A DNA stretch of 64,000 bases, from NCBI RefSeq assembly GCF_018918125.1, contig NZ_JAHLQA010000043.1, forward strand, positions 1 through 64,000, read 5' to 3'. The notes under the pieces are model-generated. The model did no database searches. It was given only the letters and a program-made list of their open reading frames with translations, and was not told the origin of the DNA. Shown piece by piece: positions 24,236-34,553 of the stretch (within the stretch, counting starts at the first letter, position 1; each line of letters begins with the position of its first letter). This DNA is from Blautia sp. MSJ-19 (GTDB taxonomy: Bacteria > Bacillota > Clostridia > Lachnospirales > Lachnospiraceae). The position numbers were made by a program, and so were the translations under genes.

Positions 24236-26689
24236 ATGATAAAAGTTCTGAAAAGGTTTTTGATCCTTCTGCTCGTGTTTGTGCTCGGTGTGGCGGGAAC
24301 GGCATTTCTGATGAGCAATGAAAATACGGATGACCGCTCCGATATGAATATTCCGACGCTTCCGGAAGTGATGGTGGATTTTAACGGAACACTGGCAAAC
24401 CGGATGTATGGCTATCGCCAGCAGATGGAAGCAGATTTTGTGAGGGACAGTGTAACTCCTCTGGATACGACAAAGAAGTTGACGATAGCAGTTAACCCTT
24501 ATGATGCAAAGGTAAAAAGCCTTTCCTATGAGGTGCGGACTTCAGATGGCACGAAAATTGTTGAGAACCGTAAGATCAAAGACCTGACGACATCTGATTC
24601 TGACGGTTATCTCCGGGCACAGATCGAGATCAGTTCCGGACTCCTGATGAATCAGGAATATTCCCTTCAGATCACGCTGGATACAGACGGAGGAGAAGCC
24701 TACTATTATACGAGAGTGGTTTCCCGTTCTTCGACCAATACGCAGGATTACATCAAGTTCGCTTCGGATTTTGTGCAGATGTGCATGGATAAAAATTCTG
24801 CGGACAATCTGGCTGCATATCTGGAATCAGCAGAATCTTCCAGTACAAATTTTGCATCGGTTTCCATCAAGTCACCGCTTTCTGTGATCAGCTGGGGAAA
24901 TTTGGGACCGCAGATATCCAAAAAAGGAATTCCGGTGATCAAGGAGATCAATGAAACAACCGCAAGTATTGCACTGGAATATGAGATTATGGCTGCCAAC
25001 GAAAATGGCGGTGCAGAATATTATAATGTGACGGATTTTTATCGGCTTCGTTATACGGAATCCCGTATCCGTCTGCTTGATTTTGAACGTTCGACCCGAC
25101 AGGTATTTGATCCAAAACAGTCAGTTGTTACAGATGACGGGCTGCTTCTTGGGGTTCGTGACAAGGCTGTTTCCAGTCTTTCCAATGATGATGGAAGTGT
25201 GACTGCTTTTGTACAGGAAGGGGCACTCTGGACTTATGCTCCGGATACCGGAAAATTTGTTGATGTGTTTGACTTCCGCAAGAGTGCAAAGGGCGATTTC
25301 CGTGATTCCAGAGTGGAACACGATATCAAGCTGCTCAGTGTGGATGCAGGCGGAGATGTTGATTTTATGGTCTATGGCTATATGAATCGTGGAACATACG
25401 AAGGCTATTGTGGCGTCGGCATCTATCATTACAATCATGATCAGAACGTGGTGGAAGAACGTGTATTTATCCCATCCACAGAATCGTATGAGTTTTTGAA
25501 AGAGGATCTTGGCACGCTGAGTTATGTCAACAAAGACAATCAGTTATTCCTGCTGCTTTCAGGAAGTCTGTACCAGATCAATATTGATGAGAACAGCTAC
25601 GATGTTCTTTCCGAAAATATCGATGGAGATGAATTTGCGGTTTCTGAGACAAACGCCCATGCGGCATGGCGCATCACAGATGGTGACAATGCAGGGCAGG
25701 TGGAAATAATCGATTTTGATACACTCGAAACGAGAAATAATACACCGGAAGCCGGACAGAGTCTCAAGGTTCTTGGCTTTATGAATGAAGACCTGATCTA
25801 TGGTGTGGTCATGGATGGTGACAGTCTTACCGACGAAAACGGTCATACGACAGAGGGCATTACGACAGTGAAGATCGAAGGTTTTGACGGTAAGGTCAAA
25901 AAGGAGTATCATCAGGACGGATATTATGTCACGAATGTCACGGTCGGAAGTACGCTGATGGAGTTTGATCTTTCACAGAAGAATGGAAATTCTTATGTAG
26001 TTAAGACAAAAGATAATATCATGAATAACAAAGCAACCTCCGCAGATTTTGTTTCTGTAGAACAGACCAGCAGCAAACGGCAGGGAACTGCAGTAAAACT
26101 GGTATTCCAGAACAAACCGGAGACGAGCGAGGCACTGATCCTGACTGCAAAGATGAAAAATACCGGTGAAAATGTGGTAGAAGTCAATGTAGAGAAGAGT
26201 CTGGATCAGGAGATTTATTATGTTTATGCAAGAGGCGGACTGGACAGCACCTGGTCAGACCCGGCTCAGGCAGTTCTTCAGGCAGACAGCCGTACCGGTG
26301 TGGTTCTGAACAGGGCGCAGCAGTATGTCTGGGAACGTGGTAATATGAAAACACAGCTTACACTGAATACAGAGGACGTGCCGGAGATCATCCGCAGTGG
26401 TTCCTGGGACAAAGAGACGCTTCAGAATGGTCTTGGAGATACCGGAACAGTTATTGATCTTACGGGATGCAGTCTTGAGAATGTTCTTTATGAGATCAGT
26501 GCACAGCGTGCGGTTATAGCCAAGACTGGTGCAGATTCCAGTGTGGTGATTGTCGGATATGACGAATACAACACATGGCTTCTGGATCCGGCAACAGGCG
26601 AGGTAAGTCCTTACGGAATGAATGACAGTACAGATTTGTTCCAGAAGGCAGGAAATGTCTTTATCTCTTATCTTGATAACCAAAAATAA
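24236..26689 (+). CDS. Large membrane-anchored extracytoplasmic protein of unknown function
   Basis: An 817-residue protein with one N-terminal membrane helix (LILLLVFVLGVAGTAFLM, residues 9-27) and a large outside part. Beta-rich segments (residues 60-160) are followed by a helical patch with DYIKFASDFVQMCMDK, then blocks such as DDGLLLGVRDKAV and LFLLLSGSLYQINIDENSYD that look like the blades of a beta-propeller (about 285-560), and a C-terminal beta domain. No anchor or enzyme motif is seen. GGGAG precedes the ATG. It follows the methyltransferase gene by four bases and precedes galT by 21. I know this length and style of protein from Lachnospiraceae, but not a named domain. Confidence 0.72.
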   Translation: MIKVLKRFLILLLVFVLGVAGTAFLMSNENTDDRSDMNIPTLPEVMVDFNGTLANRMYGYRQQMEADFVRDSVTPLDTTKKLTIAVNPYDAKVKSLSYEVRTSDGTKIVENRKIKDLTTSDSDGYLRAQIEISSGLLMNQEYSLQITLDTDGGEAYYYTRVVSRSSTNTQDYIKFASDFVQMCMDKNSADNLAAYLESAESSSTNFASVSIKSPLSVISWGNLGPQISKKGIPVIKEINETTASIALEYEIMAANENGGAEYYNVTDFYRLRYTESRIRLLDFERSTRQVFDPKQSVVTDDGLLLGVRDKAVSSLSNDDGSVTAFVQEGALWTYAPDTGKFVDVFDFRKSAKGDFRDSRVEHDIKLLSVDAGGDVDFMVYGYMNRGTYEGYCGVGIYHYNHDQNVVEERVFIPSTESYEFLKEDLGTLSYVNKDNQLFLLLSGSLYQINIDENSYDVLSENIDGDEFAVSETNAHAAWRITDGDNAGQVEIIDFDTLETRNNTPEAGQSLKVLGFMNEDLIYGVVMDGDSLTDENGHTTEGITTVKIEGFDGKVKKEYHQDGYYVTNVTVGSTLMEFDLSQKNGNSYVVKTKDNIMNNKATSADFVSVEQTSSKRQGTAVKLVFQNKPETSEALILTAKMKNTGENVVEVNVEKSLDQEIYYVYARGGLDSTWSDPAQAVLQADSRTGVVLNRAQQYVWERGNMKTQLTLNTEDVPEIIRSGSWDKETLQNGLGDTGTVIDLTGCSLENVLYEISAQRAVIAKTGADSSVVIVGYDEYNTWLLDPATGEVSPYGMNDSTDLFQKAGNVFISYLDNQK

Positions 26690-26710
26690 AATTAGCAGGG
26701 GGATAAGCTT

Positions 26711-28201
26711 ATGTTGAGTAAAAGCATCACGAAACTTGTACAGTATGGAATGGAAACAGGGCTGGTACCGGAGTGTGAAAAAAATTATACCATCAATCTT
26801 CTTCTGGATGTTTTTCATGAAGACGAATATGTTGCACCGGAGGAGACCTTTTCCAATGTGGATCTGGAGGAAACTCTGAATGAACTTCTGGAGGAAGCCG
26901 TAAAAAGAAATCTGATCGAAGACAGCGTTGTGTATCGTGATCTTTTTGATACAAAGCTGATGAACTGCCTGATGCCGCGTCCGGCACAGGTGCAGAAGGA
27001 GTTCTGGGACAGCTATCAGGAAAGTCCTGAAAAAGCAACTGAGTATTTTTACAAACTGAGCCAGGACAGCAACTATATCCGCCGCTATCGTGTAAAAAAA
27101 GACCAGAAATGGAAAGTGGACAGCCCTTACGGAGAGATTGATATCACCATCAATCTTTCCAAACCGGAAAAAGATCCGAAGGCGATCGCAGCAGCCAAGA
27201 ATGCTAAGACAAGCAGCTATCCGAAATGCCAGCTTTGTCGGGAGAATGAAGGATATGCAGGTCGTGTGAACCATCCGGCAAGAGAGAATCACAGAATCAT
27301 TCCGATCACGATCAATGACACACCGTGGGGCTTTCAGTATTCCCCGTATGTATACTATAATGAGCACTGCATCGTGTTTAACAGTCAGCACACACCGATG
27401 AAGATCGAGAGAAATACATTTATCAAACTGTTTGATTTTATCAAACTGTTTCCGCATTATTTCCTTGGCTCCAACGCAGATCTTCCGATCGTAGGCGGTT
27501 CCATCCTGAGTCATGATCATTTCCAGGGTGGTCATTATACCTTTGCCATGGCAAAAGCACCGATCGAAAAACATGTGACGGTTCCGGGATTTGAAGATGT
27601 GGAAGCCGGCATCGTCAAATGGCCGCTGTCTGTACTGCGAATCCGCCACAAAGATTCTGCACGTCTCGTAGATCTGGCAACACATGTGCTGGAAGTCTGG
27701 AGAGGCTATACAGATGAGGCTGCATTTATCTTTGCCGAGACAGACGGAGAGCCACATAATACGATCACACCGATCGCCCGCAAGGTTGGAGATATGTATG
27801 AGCTGGATCTGACACTGAGAAACAACATCACCACAGAAGAAAATCCGCTTGGTGTATATCATCCGCATGCAGAGTATCATCATATCAAAAAGGAAAACAT
27901 CGGCCTGATCGAGGTTATGGGTCTGGCGGTCCTTCCGGCAAGACTGAAAGAAGAACTGGAACTTCTGGAAGAGTACATTCTCGAAGGAAAAGACATCGCA
28001 TCCAATGAAAAAATCGAAAAACATGCAGCATGGGCGGCAGAATTCCTTCCGAAATACAAGGATATCAACAAGGACAATGTTCATGAGATCCTTCAGAAAG
28101 AAGTCGGAATCGTATTTACTCATGTTCTGGAAGATGCAGGTGTTTACAAATGCACACCGGAAGGCAGAAATGCATTTATGAGATTTATCGAAAAACTGTA
28201 A
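26711..28201 (+). CDS. galT: UDP-glucose--hexose-1-phosphate uridylyltransferase, Firmicutes type
   Basis: Leloir-pathway enzyme exchanging UMP between UDP-glucose and galactose-1-phosphate. The 496-residue length and the motifs KCQLCRENEGYAGRVNHPAR and SILSHDHFQGGHYTFAMAKA mark the second GalT class of Gram-positives; HDHFQGG holds the active-site histidine. GGGGG before the ATG (with GCTT) is the binding site. No galK or galE is adjacent, unlike a typical gal operon. Confidence 0.95.
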   Translation: MLSKSITKLVQYGMETGLVPECEKNYTINLLLDVFHEDEYVAPEETFSNVDLEETLNELLEEAVKRNLIEDSVVYRDLFDTKLMNCLMPRPAQVQKEFWDSYQESPEKATEYFYKLSQDSNYIRRYRVKKDQKWKVDSPYGEIDITINLSKPEKDPKAIAAAKNAKTSSYPKCQLCRENEGYAGRVNHPARENHRIIPITINDTPWGFQYSPYVYYNEHCIVFNSQHTPMKIERNTFIKLFDFIKLFPHYFLGSNADLPIVGGSILSHDHFQGGHYTFAMAKAPIEKHVTVPGFEDVEAGIVKWPLSVLRIRHKDSARLVDLATHVLEVWRGYTDEAAFIFAETDGEPHNTITPIARKVGDMYELDLTLRNNITTEENPLGVYHPHAEYHHIKKENIGLIEVMGLAVLPARLKEELELLEEYILEGKDIASNEKIEKHAAWAAEFLPKYKDINKDNVHEILQKEVGIVFTHVLEDAGVYKCTPEGRNAFMRFIEKL

Positions 28202-28223
28202 ATAACATACATAAAACACAAAA

Positions 28224-28260
28224 GACAGGGACTCACGGAGCGGTGGGATCCCTGTTTTTT
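28224..28260 (+). terminator. galT terminator
   Basis: ACAGGGA pairs with TCCCTGT, followed by TTTTTT; positioned about 25 bases after the stop codon. Confidence 0.85.
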
Positions 28261-28380
28261 GTCTATCAGATTTTACAGTTTTTTTTCGTGTCATGTTAAA
28301 ATAGCATTAAACAGATTGATACGGGCAACAATAACCATCAGCAGAGACAGGGGAAGTACCCCGGCAAAGGAGGCGGTGCA

Positions 28381-30456
28381 ATGAAGGGAAGATATGTACT
28401 TACGGCAATTGCAGTTCTGGCAGTGGGAGCAGCGGCACTGGGCACAGTGACGATGTGGAAAGGAACCGATACAACGAGCCGGAAAGAGACAGAAACAGTT
28501 ACATTTGAAGATCCGGTGGAGAAATCCGACGAAAAAGAAATACAGAAAAAAACGGAGAAGGATACCGGGAAAATAACAGCGACTCCATCACCGGAACCGC
28601 TTCCGACAACTGCACCGATTGACGGAATCAGTCATGCGGGCAGTTATGAAGAACTGTATGATGCAGTCAAAGACTGGCAGCAGAATTCTTCTTACAGCAA
28701 TATGAGCCCGCGAATCATGGCAGTCGAGGAAACGGCAGATTCAACGGGCAGTGGAGCGGGAGACACCGCATCAGAAAATATGGTGGCAAGCAGGACAGAG
28801 GAGGCGATCGATCCGGATTTCAGCTATGATGGATCGCAGGAAAATGTTGACCATTCTACAACAAATACACAGGAAAAAAATGTAGATGAGGCCGACATTG
28901 TCAAAACAGACGGTACTTATATCTATGCTATGGACAGCAGAGGAAACATCCGGATCGCAGATACGTCTTCGATGGAACTGATCGGTGAGATTGCGGGCGA
29001 CAGCAGTTCGGATTATCGGGAAATGTATGTGGATGGTGACTGTCTGCAGGTGATTCGTGAACAGGTAACTTATGTGACTTACAGAGGAAAAATGACTCTT
29101 CCGTCTGCAGATGAGGCAGAGGATGATGAGGGGACAGCGGTGCGTACGAGCTACAGCATTCCGATGACGACAGTGACCGTGGAGACCTATGACCTTGCAG
29201 ACCGGACTGCTCCGCAAAAGACCGGGGCTTATCAGCAGGACGGCTCTTATCTTTCTTCCAGGAGAAAAAACGGACAGATCTATCTTTTTACCTCCTACAT
29301 GCCGGATACGGCGAATGGCGCGGAACAGCTGCAGTATTATGTGCCAAGGAGCGGGGAAGAATATATCAGCTATGACCATATTTATCTGCCGGAACCGGGA
29401 GCTGACTTTTCGTGCAGAAGCAGTTCTTATCTGGTGGCAGGGGCAGTTTCACCGGATCATCCGGATCAGGCATCCGATATCATGGCAGTAGTCAGCGGGG
29501 CTGAGACTTTTTATGTGAGTGACCGCAATATCTATTCGGCCATGTCGATCTGGAATGATACAGAGACCAGGACAGAGATCATTCGGATTGGTTATGAAGA
29601 TGGCAGATTTACAGATGGAGCTGCCGGTTCTGTCAAAGGAGAATTAAATAACAATTTTTCCATGGATGAGTATGATGGAAATCTTCGCGTTGTGACTACT
29701 ACAGAGTCCTGGGACAAAGACTATACAGAGCTTTCACGTAATAACGGACTGTATGTACTTGATGATACACTCAGGACAATTGGAAAGATCGAAGACCTTG
29801 CATCGGGTGAAGAACTTAAATCTGCCCGTTTCCTCGGAAAGACCGGCTATTTTGTAACATATCGGAATACCGATCCGCTGTTTGCGGCGGACCTGTCAGA
29901 TCCGGAAAATCCAAGAATACTCAGTGAACTTAAGATTACAGGATTTTCAGAGTACCTGCATTTTTATGGTGAGAACCAGCTTCTGGGAATCGGATGGGAG
30001 ACAGATCCGGATACCGGAAATGTAGACGGTATGAAATGTTCGATGTTTGACCTTACTGATCCGACTGACATACAGGAGACAGACCGCTTTATTCTGAAAA
30101 ACGTGCTGGTTTGCGATGCACTTTCCAATTATCGTGCGATCCTGGCATCTCCACAGAAAAATCTGTTTGGTTTTGCCTATGTCGTCTACGGGAACAGCAG
30201 TGACATCTATGACACCAGTGAAAATTATTACTATGCGTTGTTTTCTTACAGTGAAGCAGATGGATTTGAACCGCAGGTATATCTGGACCTCAATAAAAGC
30301 GAATTGTTTGATGGTTCCATGGATTATCAGACTTACCGGACAGTACGAGGCGTGTATGCCGGAAACATGTTTTATCTGGTAACAGAGAAGGGAATTGCTT
30401 CCTATAATATGCAGGATGGATATTCTCTGGAAAAAACTCTGAAATGGGAGGAGTAA
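28381..30456 (+). CDS. Secreted beta-propeller protein (PF09826 type)
   Basis: A 691-residue protein with an N-terminal membrane helix (LTAIAVLAVGAAALGTVTMW), a charged and threonine-proline linker (about 30-85), and a large beta-propeller domain from about residue 155. The start of that domain, NVDEADIVKTDGTYIYAMD, is the hallmark of the archaeal/bacterial beta-propeller family PF09826. The role of the family is unknown; it sits outside the membrane. AAAGGAGGCGG precedes the ATG. The gene stands alone between two terminator-like hairpins. Confidence 0.85.
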   Translation: MKGRYVLTAIAVLAVGAAALGTVTMWKGTDTTSRKETETVTFEDPVEKSDEKEIQKKTEKDTGKITATPSPEPLPTTAPIDGISHAGSYEELYDAVKDWQQNSSYSNMSPRIMAVEETADSTGSGAGDTASENMVASRTEEAIDPDFSYDGSQENVDHSTTNTQEKNVDEADIVKTDGTYIYAMDSRGNIRIADTSSMELIGEIAGDSSSDYREMYVDGDCLQVIREQVTYVTYRGKMTLPSADEAEDDEGTAVRTSYSIPMTTVTVETYDLADRTAPQKTGAYQQDGSYLSSRRKNGQIYLFTSYMPDTANGAEQLQYYVPRSGEEYISYDHIYLPEPGADFSCRSSSYLVAGAVSPDHPDQASDIMAVVSGAETFYVSDRNIYSAMSIWNDTETRTEIIRIGYEDGRFTDGAAGSVKGELNNNFSMDEYDGNLRVVTTTESWDKDYTELSRNNGLYVLDDTLRTIGKIEDLASGEELKSARFLGKTGYFVTYRNTDPLFAADLSDPENPRILSELKITGFSEYLHFYGENQLLGIGWETDPDTGNVDGMKCSMFDLTDPTDIQETDRFILKNVLVCDALSNYRAILASPQKNLFGFAYVVYGNSSDIYDTSENYYYALFSYSEADGFEPQVYLDLNKSELFDGSMDYQTYRTVRGVYAGNMFYLVTEKGIASYNMQDGYSLEKTLKWEE

Positions 30457-30470
30457 AACCGCTTTTACTC
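30448..30470 (+). terminator. Hairpin at the end of the beta-propeller gene
   Basis: AGGAGTAAAA-CCG(C)-TTTTACTCCT is a perfect ten-base inverted repeat that includes the stop codon. It lacks a long T-run, so it may be a weak terminator or a 3' stabiliser. Confidence 0.5.
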
Positions 30471-30471
30471 C

Positions 30472-30500
30472 TTGCAGGAATCCTTTGAATAGTCTATACT
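30472..30500 (+). promoter_or_regulatory. asnS promoter
   Basis: TTGCAG (30472-30477) and TATACT (30495-30500), 17-bp spacer. Only about 40 bases of leader remain, too short for a T-box. Confidence 0.75.
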
Positions 30501-30544
30501 AGAAAAAGATCGGATGAGAATTGAAAAACAGAGAGGTATAGATT

Positions 30545-31936
30545 ATGAAGCTCACAACTGTAAAAGAAATTTATAAAAACAGAGAAGAATATCTGAACAA
30601 AGAAGTGTCTGTAGGTGGATGGGTACGCAGCGTGCGTGGTTCCAAGGCATTTGGATTTATCGTACTGCATGATGGTACTTTTTTTGAAACTCTGCAGATC
30701 GTATACCATGATAACATGCCGAATTTTGCCGAGATCAGCAAGCTGAATGTAGGTGCAGCGATCATTGTCAAAGGTACACTGGTTCCGACACCGGAAGCAA
30801 AACAGCCGTTTGAGATCCAGGCAACAGAAGTACAGGTAGAGGGTGCTTCCGCTCCGGATTATCCGCTGCAGAAAAAACGTCATACTCTGGAATACCTGAG
30901 AACCATGACACACTTAAGACCAAGAACCAATACTTTCCAGGCAGTGTTCCGTGTACGTTCTCTCTGTGCATATGCAATTCACAAATTCTTCCAGGAGAGA
31001 GGATTTGTCTATGTGCATACACCACTGATCACAGGAAGTGACTGTGAGGGTGCAGGTGAGATGTTCCAGGTAACTACACTGGATATGAAGAATCCTCCGC
31101 TCAAAGAGGACGGAACAGTAGATTACAGCCAGGATTTCTTTGGCAAAGAGACCAACCTTACCGTAAGCGGTCAGTTAAACGGTGAGACTTATGCACAGGC
31201 ATTCCGCAACATTTATACATTCGGACCGACTTTCCGTGCCGAAAACTCCAATACGACCCGTCATGCGGCTGAGTTCTGGATGATCGAGCCGGAATGTGCA
31301 TTTGCAGATCTGGATGACAATATGGATCTTGCAGAAGACATGCTGAAGTACGTGATCCGTTATGTACTGGAGAACGCTCCGGAAGAAATGAACTTCTTCA
31401 ACTCCTTTATCGACAAGGGTCTTCTGGATCGTCTGAACCATGTGGTAAACTCTGAATTCGGTCATGTGACTTACACAGAAGCGATCGAACTTCTTGAGAA
31501 AAACAATGATAAATTTGATTACAAAGTATTCTGGGGATGTGACCTGCAGACAGAGCATGAGCGTTATCTGACAGAGCAGATCTTCAAGAAACCGGTATTT
31601 GTTACCGATTATCCAAAGGAAATCAAGGCATTCTACATGAAACAGAATGAAGACGGCAAGACGGTTGCTGCTATGGACTGCCTCGTACCGGGAATCGGTG
31701 AGATCATCGGTGGAAGCCAGAGAGAGGATGACTATGACAAACTGAAAGCACGTATGGACGAGCTTGGACTGGCAGCAGAAGACTATCAGTTCTATATGGA
31801 TCTTCGTAAATACGGTTCTACACGTCATTCAGGATTTGGTCTTGGATTTGAACGTTGTGTGATGTACCTGACCGGTATGGGTAATATCCGTGACGTGATT
31901 CCGTTCCCAAGAACAGTAAATAACTGTGATTTATAA
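30545..31936 (+). CDS. asnS: Asparaginyl-tRNA synthetase
   Basis: Class II synthetase charging tRNA-Asn. The 463-residue protein has an N-terminal OB-fold anticodon-binding domain ([19 protein letters not shown]) and the class II core: motif 2 [20 protein letters not shown] and motif 3 [29 protein letters not shown] is typical of AsnRS rather than AspRS. AGAGGT lies before the ATG. The nuclease gene pair follows 17 bases downstream and may be cotranscribed. Confidence 0.97.
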   Translation: MKLTTVKEIYKNREEYLNKEVSVGGWVRSVRGSKAFGFIVLHDGTFFETLQIVYHDNMPNFAEISKLNVGAAIIVKGTLVPTPEAKQPFEIQATEVQVEGASAPDYPLQKKRHTLEYLRTMTHLRPRTNTFQAVFRVRSLCAYAIHKFFQERGFVYVHTPLITGSDCEGAGEMFQVTTLDMKNPPLKEDGTVDYSQDFFGKETNLTVSGQLNGETYAQAFRNIYTFGPTFRAENSNTTRHAAEFWMIEPECAFADLDDNMDLAEDMLKYVIRYVLENAPEEMNFFNSFIDKGLLDRLNHVVNSEFGHVTYTEAIELLEKNNDKFDYKVFWGCDLQTEHERYLTEQIFKKPVFVTDYPKEIKAFYMKQNEDGKTVAAMDCLVPGIGEIIGGSQREDDYDKLKARMDELGLAAEDYQFYMDLRKYGSTRHSGFGLGFERCVMYLTGMGNIRDVIPFPRTVNNCDL

Positions 31937-31952
31937 TAAGGAGTCGTTTTAA

Positions 31953-33032
31953 ATGATACGATTTATTCATCTTTCGGATGTACATCTGGGGGCAGTTCCG
32001 GACAGGGGCTGTCCGTGGAGTCATGAGAGAGAAGAAGAAATCTGGGAAACATTCCGCCGGGTCATTGCGGGCATCCGCAAGAATCCGGTGGATTTCTTGT
32101 TTATAGCCGGAGATCTTTTTCATCGCCAGCCGCTGCTCCGGGAGCTGCGGGAAGTCGGGGAGCTGTTTGCTTCCATACCGGAAACGCAGGTGTTTCTGGT
32201 GGCGGGAGATCATGATTACATAAGAGAAGATTCTTTTTACAGATCTTTTTCCTGGCCGCAAAATGTTACGTTTTTTGCCAGCGAGGAGCAGACCTGTGTG
32301 GAGATTCCACAGAAGCAGACATTTGTATATGGCCTGAGTTTTGAACAGCCGGAGATCCGTACACCTCTGTACGATGAGTGCAGACCTGTCAATAAGCCGG
32401 GTTTTCATGTCATGCTTGCGCATGGTGGGGATGTAAGCTGTTGTCCAATGGATTTTACCAGGCTGGCGGGAGCAGGATTTGACTATATCGCGCTGGGTCA
32501 TTCACACAAACCCCATATGGTGAGCAGAGACCGGATCGTTTATGCGGGTTCACTGGAACCGCTGGATCGTAATGATCTGGGGAAACATGGCTATATAGAA
32601 GGTACCTATGAAAATGGCAGCGTGAAGCTCCGGCTGCGTCCGTTTGCGCTTCGATCCTATCAGAATCTGGTTCTCACAGTGGGACCGGATACGACACAGT
32701 ATACGCTGGAGGAGATGCTGCGCAATGAAGTGATGAAGAGAGGCGGAAGGAATATTTACCGCATCATTCTTCAGGGCAGGGTTTCACCGGATAACATCCT
32801 TCTGCCGGAACGTCTGCATGCACTGGGAAACATTGTGGAGATCATGGATGAGTCGTGTCCGGATTATGATCTGGAGGAACTGTACAGACAGTACAGAGGA
32901 ACTTTGATCGGGGATTATATCAAATCTTTTGACAAAGAAGGAATGACCGTAGTGGAAAAGAAGGCTCTTTATTACGGACTGCAGTCACTGTTAAGTGCGA
33001 AGGTCCTGACAGGTGGCAGGAAGCGTTTATGA
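31953..33032 (+). CDS. DNA repair exonuclease subunit, SbcD/YhaO-like metallophosphoesterase
   Basis: A 359-residue calcineurin-type phosphoesterase. FIHLSDVHLGAV gives DxH, FLFIAGDLFHRQ the GDxx motif, VAGDHDY the GNHD-like motif (here GDHD), VMLAHGG a metal histidine and ALGHSHKPH the GHxH motif. A C-terminal cap domain of about 120 residues follows. It resembles B. subtilis YhaO and Mre11/SbcD. It overlaps the downstream ATPase-like gene by four bases, the standard arrangement for the nuclease-ATPase pair. AAGGAG precedes the ATG. Confidence 0.9.
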   Translation: MIRFIHLSDVHLGAVPDRGCPWSHEREEEIWETFRRVIAGIRKNPVDFLFIAGDLFHRQPLLRELREVGELFASIPETQVFLVAGDHDYIREDSFYRSFSWPQNVTFFASEEQTCVEIPQKQTFVYGLSFEQPEIRTPLYDECRPVNKPGFHVMLAHGGDVSCCPMDFTRLAGAGFDYIALGHSHKPHMVSRDRIVYAGSLEPLDRNDLGKHGYIEGTYENGSVKLRLRPFALRSYQNLVLTVGPDTTQYTLEEMLRNEVMKRGGRNIYRIILQGRVSPDNILLPERLHALGNIVEIMDESCPDYDLEELYRQYRGTLIGDYIKSFDKEGMTVVEKKALYYGLQSLLSAKVLTGGRKRL

Positions 33033-34486
33033 AGATCAGAAAAATAGAAATCAGAGATTTTGGAAATATTTATAACAAAACAGTCAGTTTTACTTCAGGG
33101 CTCAATCTGCTTTATACAGAGAAAGAGCAGGAAAGGAAGGAACTGCAGGCATTTGTCGAGACGATTCTGTTTGGCAGGACGGAAATTCCCTATGCAGGTA
33201 TCCTGTGGTTTGAAAGTGGCGGCAGGAAATACCGCCTGACAAGAGATCTGCACGGAGAAGTACCTTATAGTGAACTCCTGTGTGAAGATGACGGTGCGCT
33301 TCTGGATGCGGATCATATCAGTGAGTCAAAGATCGCGCTTGGAGTCAGTGAGGCAGTTTATGAGAATGCAATCTGTATTTCACCGCTCAAAGGAAATACC
33401 GGTGCGGAGATAGTTCGCCAGGTGCAGAAGCAGATGACAGATTTTCAGACGACAGGAGACTGTTCTGTGGATCCGGGACGTACGGTACAGCGGATCAAGA
33501 TGACCCGAAAAGGATATCAGGTGCAGGTGGAACGGCGCAAAAAAGCAGATGAGAAAGAAAAGAAAAAAATCTCGTCACAGATCAGCCGCCTTCGCAAAGA
33601 AATACGGGAACTCGAAGAGCAGAAGAGTCAGATCGGGGAACAGGAAAATGCATTTCGCATGAATGAGGAGAGCAACGGATATCAACTTCTGGACGAACGC
33701 ATCAGTGATCTCGAAAGGAACAAACGGTTTCTGATCGCAGCCATGTGCCTGACTGTGATGCTGGGGATTGGTGTGGCTGTGTTCCTTGGAATGGAACTCA
33801 ATGCAACGATTCCTGCGGCACTGGCGGGAATCGTAGGAGTTGCCCTTTTTATGGCAGAGACAAATTTTGAGATGCAGACAGTTCGCGAGCTGGAAAAAAG
33901 AAAGCGGATGCGGGTGCGCTGGCTGAGCCGACAGGAAAAATTAAAAGGCGGACGCAGCGGTGTGGAAGAAGAACTGCTCGACAAAAATACAGAGCTTTCC
34001 AATCTGACAGAAGAACTGCGCAGTATGGAAGAATATGCGTATCTGCCTTTGATGGAGGAACTGGAGATAGATGCCCTGAATCTGGCGATGGAACGGATTG
34101 AAAAGCTGTCAGACAGGATTTACAGTCAGACAGGAAATCAGCTCGTACAGACGATGTCAGAAGTACTCAGCGGAATTACCAGAGGCGAATGCCGGGAATT
34201 GCTGGTGGATGATGAGATGCGGATCAGTGTGGATGTAGGAGATGAGATCATTCCGATTGAGAAACTGCGACTGATCACGGTGGAACAGATCTATCTTTCT
34301 CTGAGACTGGCGGCAGGCGAGCTCCTCTGTGGTTCTGAGAAGCTTCCGGTTATTTTTGATGAGATGTTTGCCGCGTTTGATCCGGAGCGGCTCAAGACGG
34401 CTGTATGCTGGCTGACAGATAATGGACGACAGGTGATCGTCAGTACCAGTCGCAAAAGCGAAGCAGAGATGGTGCAGCAATGTTAA
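33029..34486 (+). CDS. YhaN/SbcC-like partner protein without a Walker A motif
   Basis: A 485-residue partner of the nuclease. It starts as SbcC/YhaN/RecF proteins do (IRKIEIRDFGNIYNKTVSFT), but where GPNGxGKST is expected it reads LNLLYTEKEQERKELQAF, so the P-loop is lost. A coiled-coil (about 170-235), a membrane hairpin (FLIAAMCLTVMLGIGVAVFL and the following helix, about 240-290) and a second coiled coil come next. The C-terminal half keeps signature-like SLRLAAGELL and Walker B LPVIFDEMFAAFD. It is half the length of B. subtilis YhaN. The membrane hairpin suggests a membrane-bound complex. Possibly an inactive or structural subunit. Confidence 0.8.
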   Translation: MKIRKIEIRDFGNIYNKTVSFTSGLNLLYTEKEQERKELQAFVETILFGRTEIPYAGILWFESGGRKYRLTRDLHGEVPYSELLCEDDGALLDADHISESKIALGVSEAVYENAICISPLKGNTGAEIVRQVQKQMTDFQTTGDCSVDPGRTVQRIKMTRKGYQVQVERRKKADEKEKKKISSQISRLRKEIRELEEQKSQIGEQENAFRMNEESNGYQLLDERISDLERNKRFLIAAMCLTVMLGIGVAVFLGMELNATIPAALAGIVGVALFMAETNFEMQTVRELEKRKRMRVRWLSRQEKLKGGRSGVEEELLDKNTELSNLTEELRSMEEYAYLPLMEELEIDALNLAMERIEKLSDRIYSQTGNQLVQTMSEVLSGITRGECRELLVDDEMRISVDVGDEIIPIEKLRLITVEQIYLSLRLAAGELLCGSEKLPVIFDEMFAAFDPERLKTAVCWLTDNGRQVIVSTSRKSEAEMVQQC

Positions 34487-34487
34487 T

Positions 34488-34538
34488 AAAAGGGACGGAG
34501 TTAACGGCTTTTAGATGCCGTCAGCTCCGTCCCTTTTG
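34488..34538. terminator. Strong bidirectional terminator
   Basis: AAAAGGGACGGAG pairs with CTCCGTCCCTTTT (13 bp) around an inner AACGGC/GCCGT helix, with A and T tracts outside. It separates the convergent YhaN-like and prs genes. Confidence 0.92.
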
Positions 34539-34553
34539 CTGTGGTCGTTTATA

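Noticed and set aside
30501-30544. T-box riboswitch before asnS
   Set aside because: The leader is about 40 bases and lacks the T-box consensus and specifier stem.
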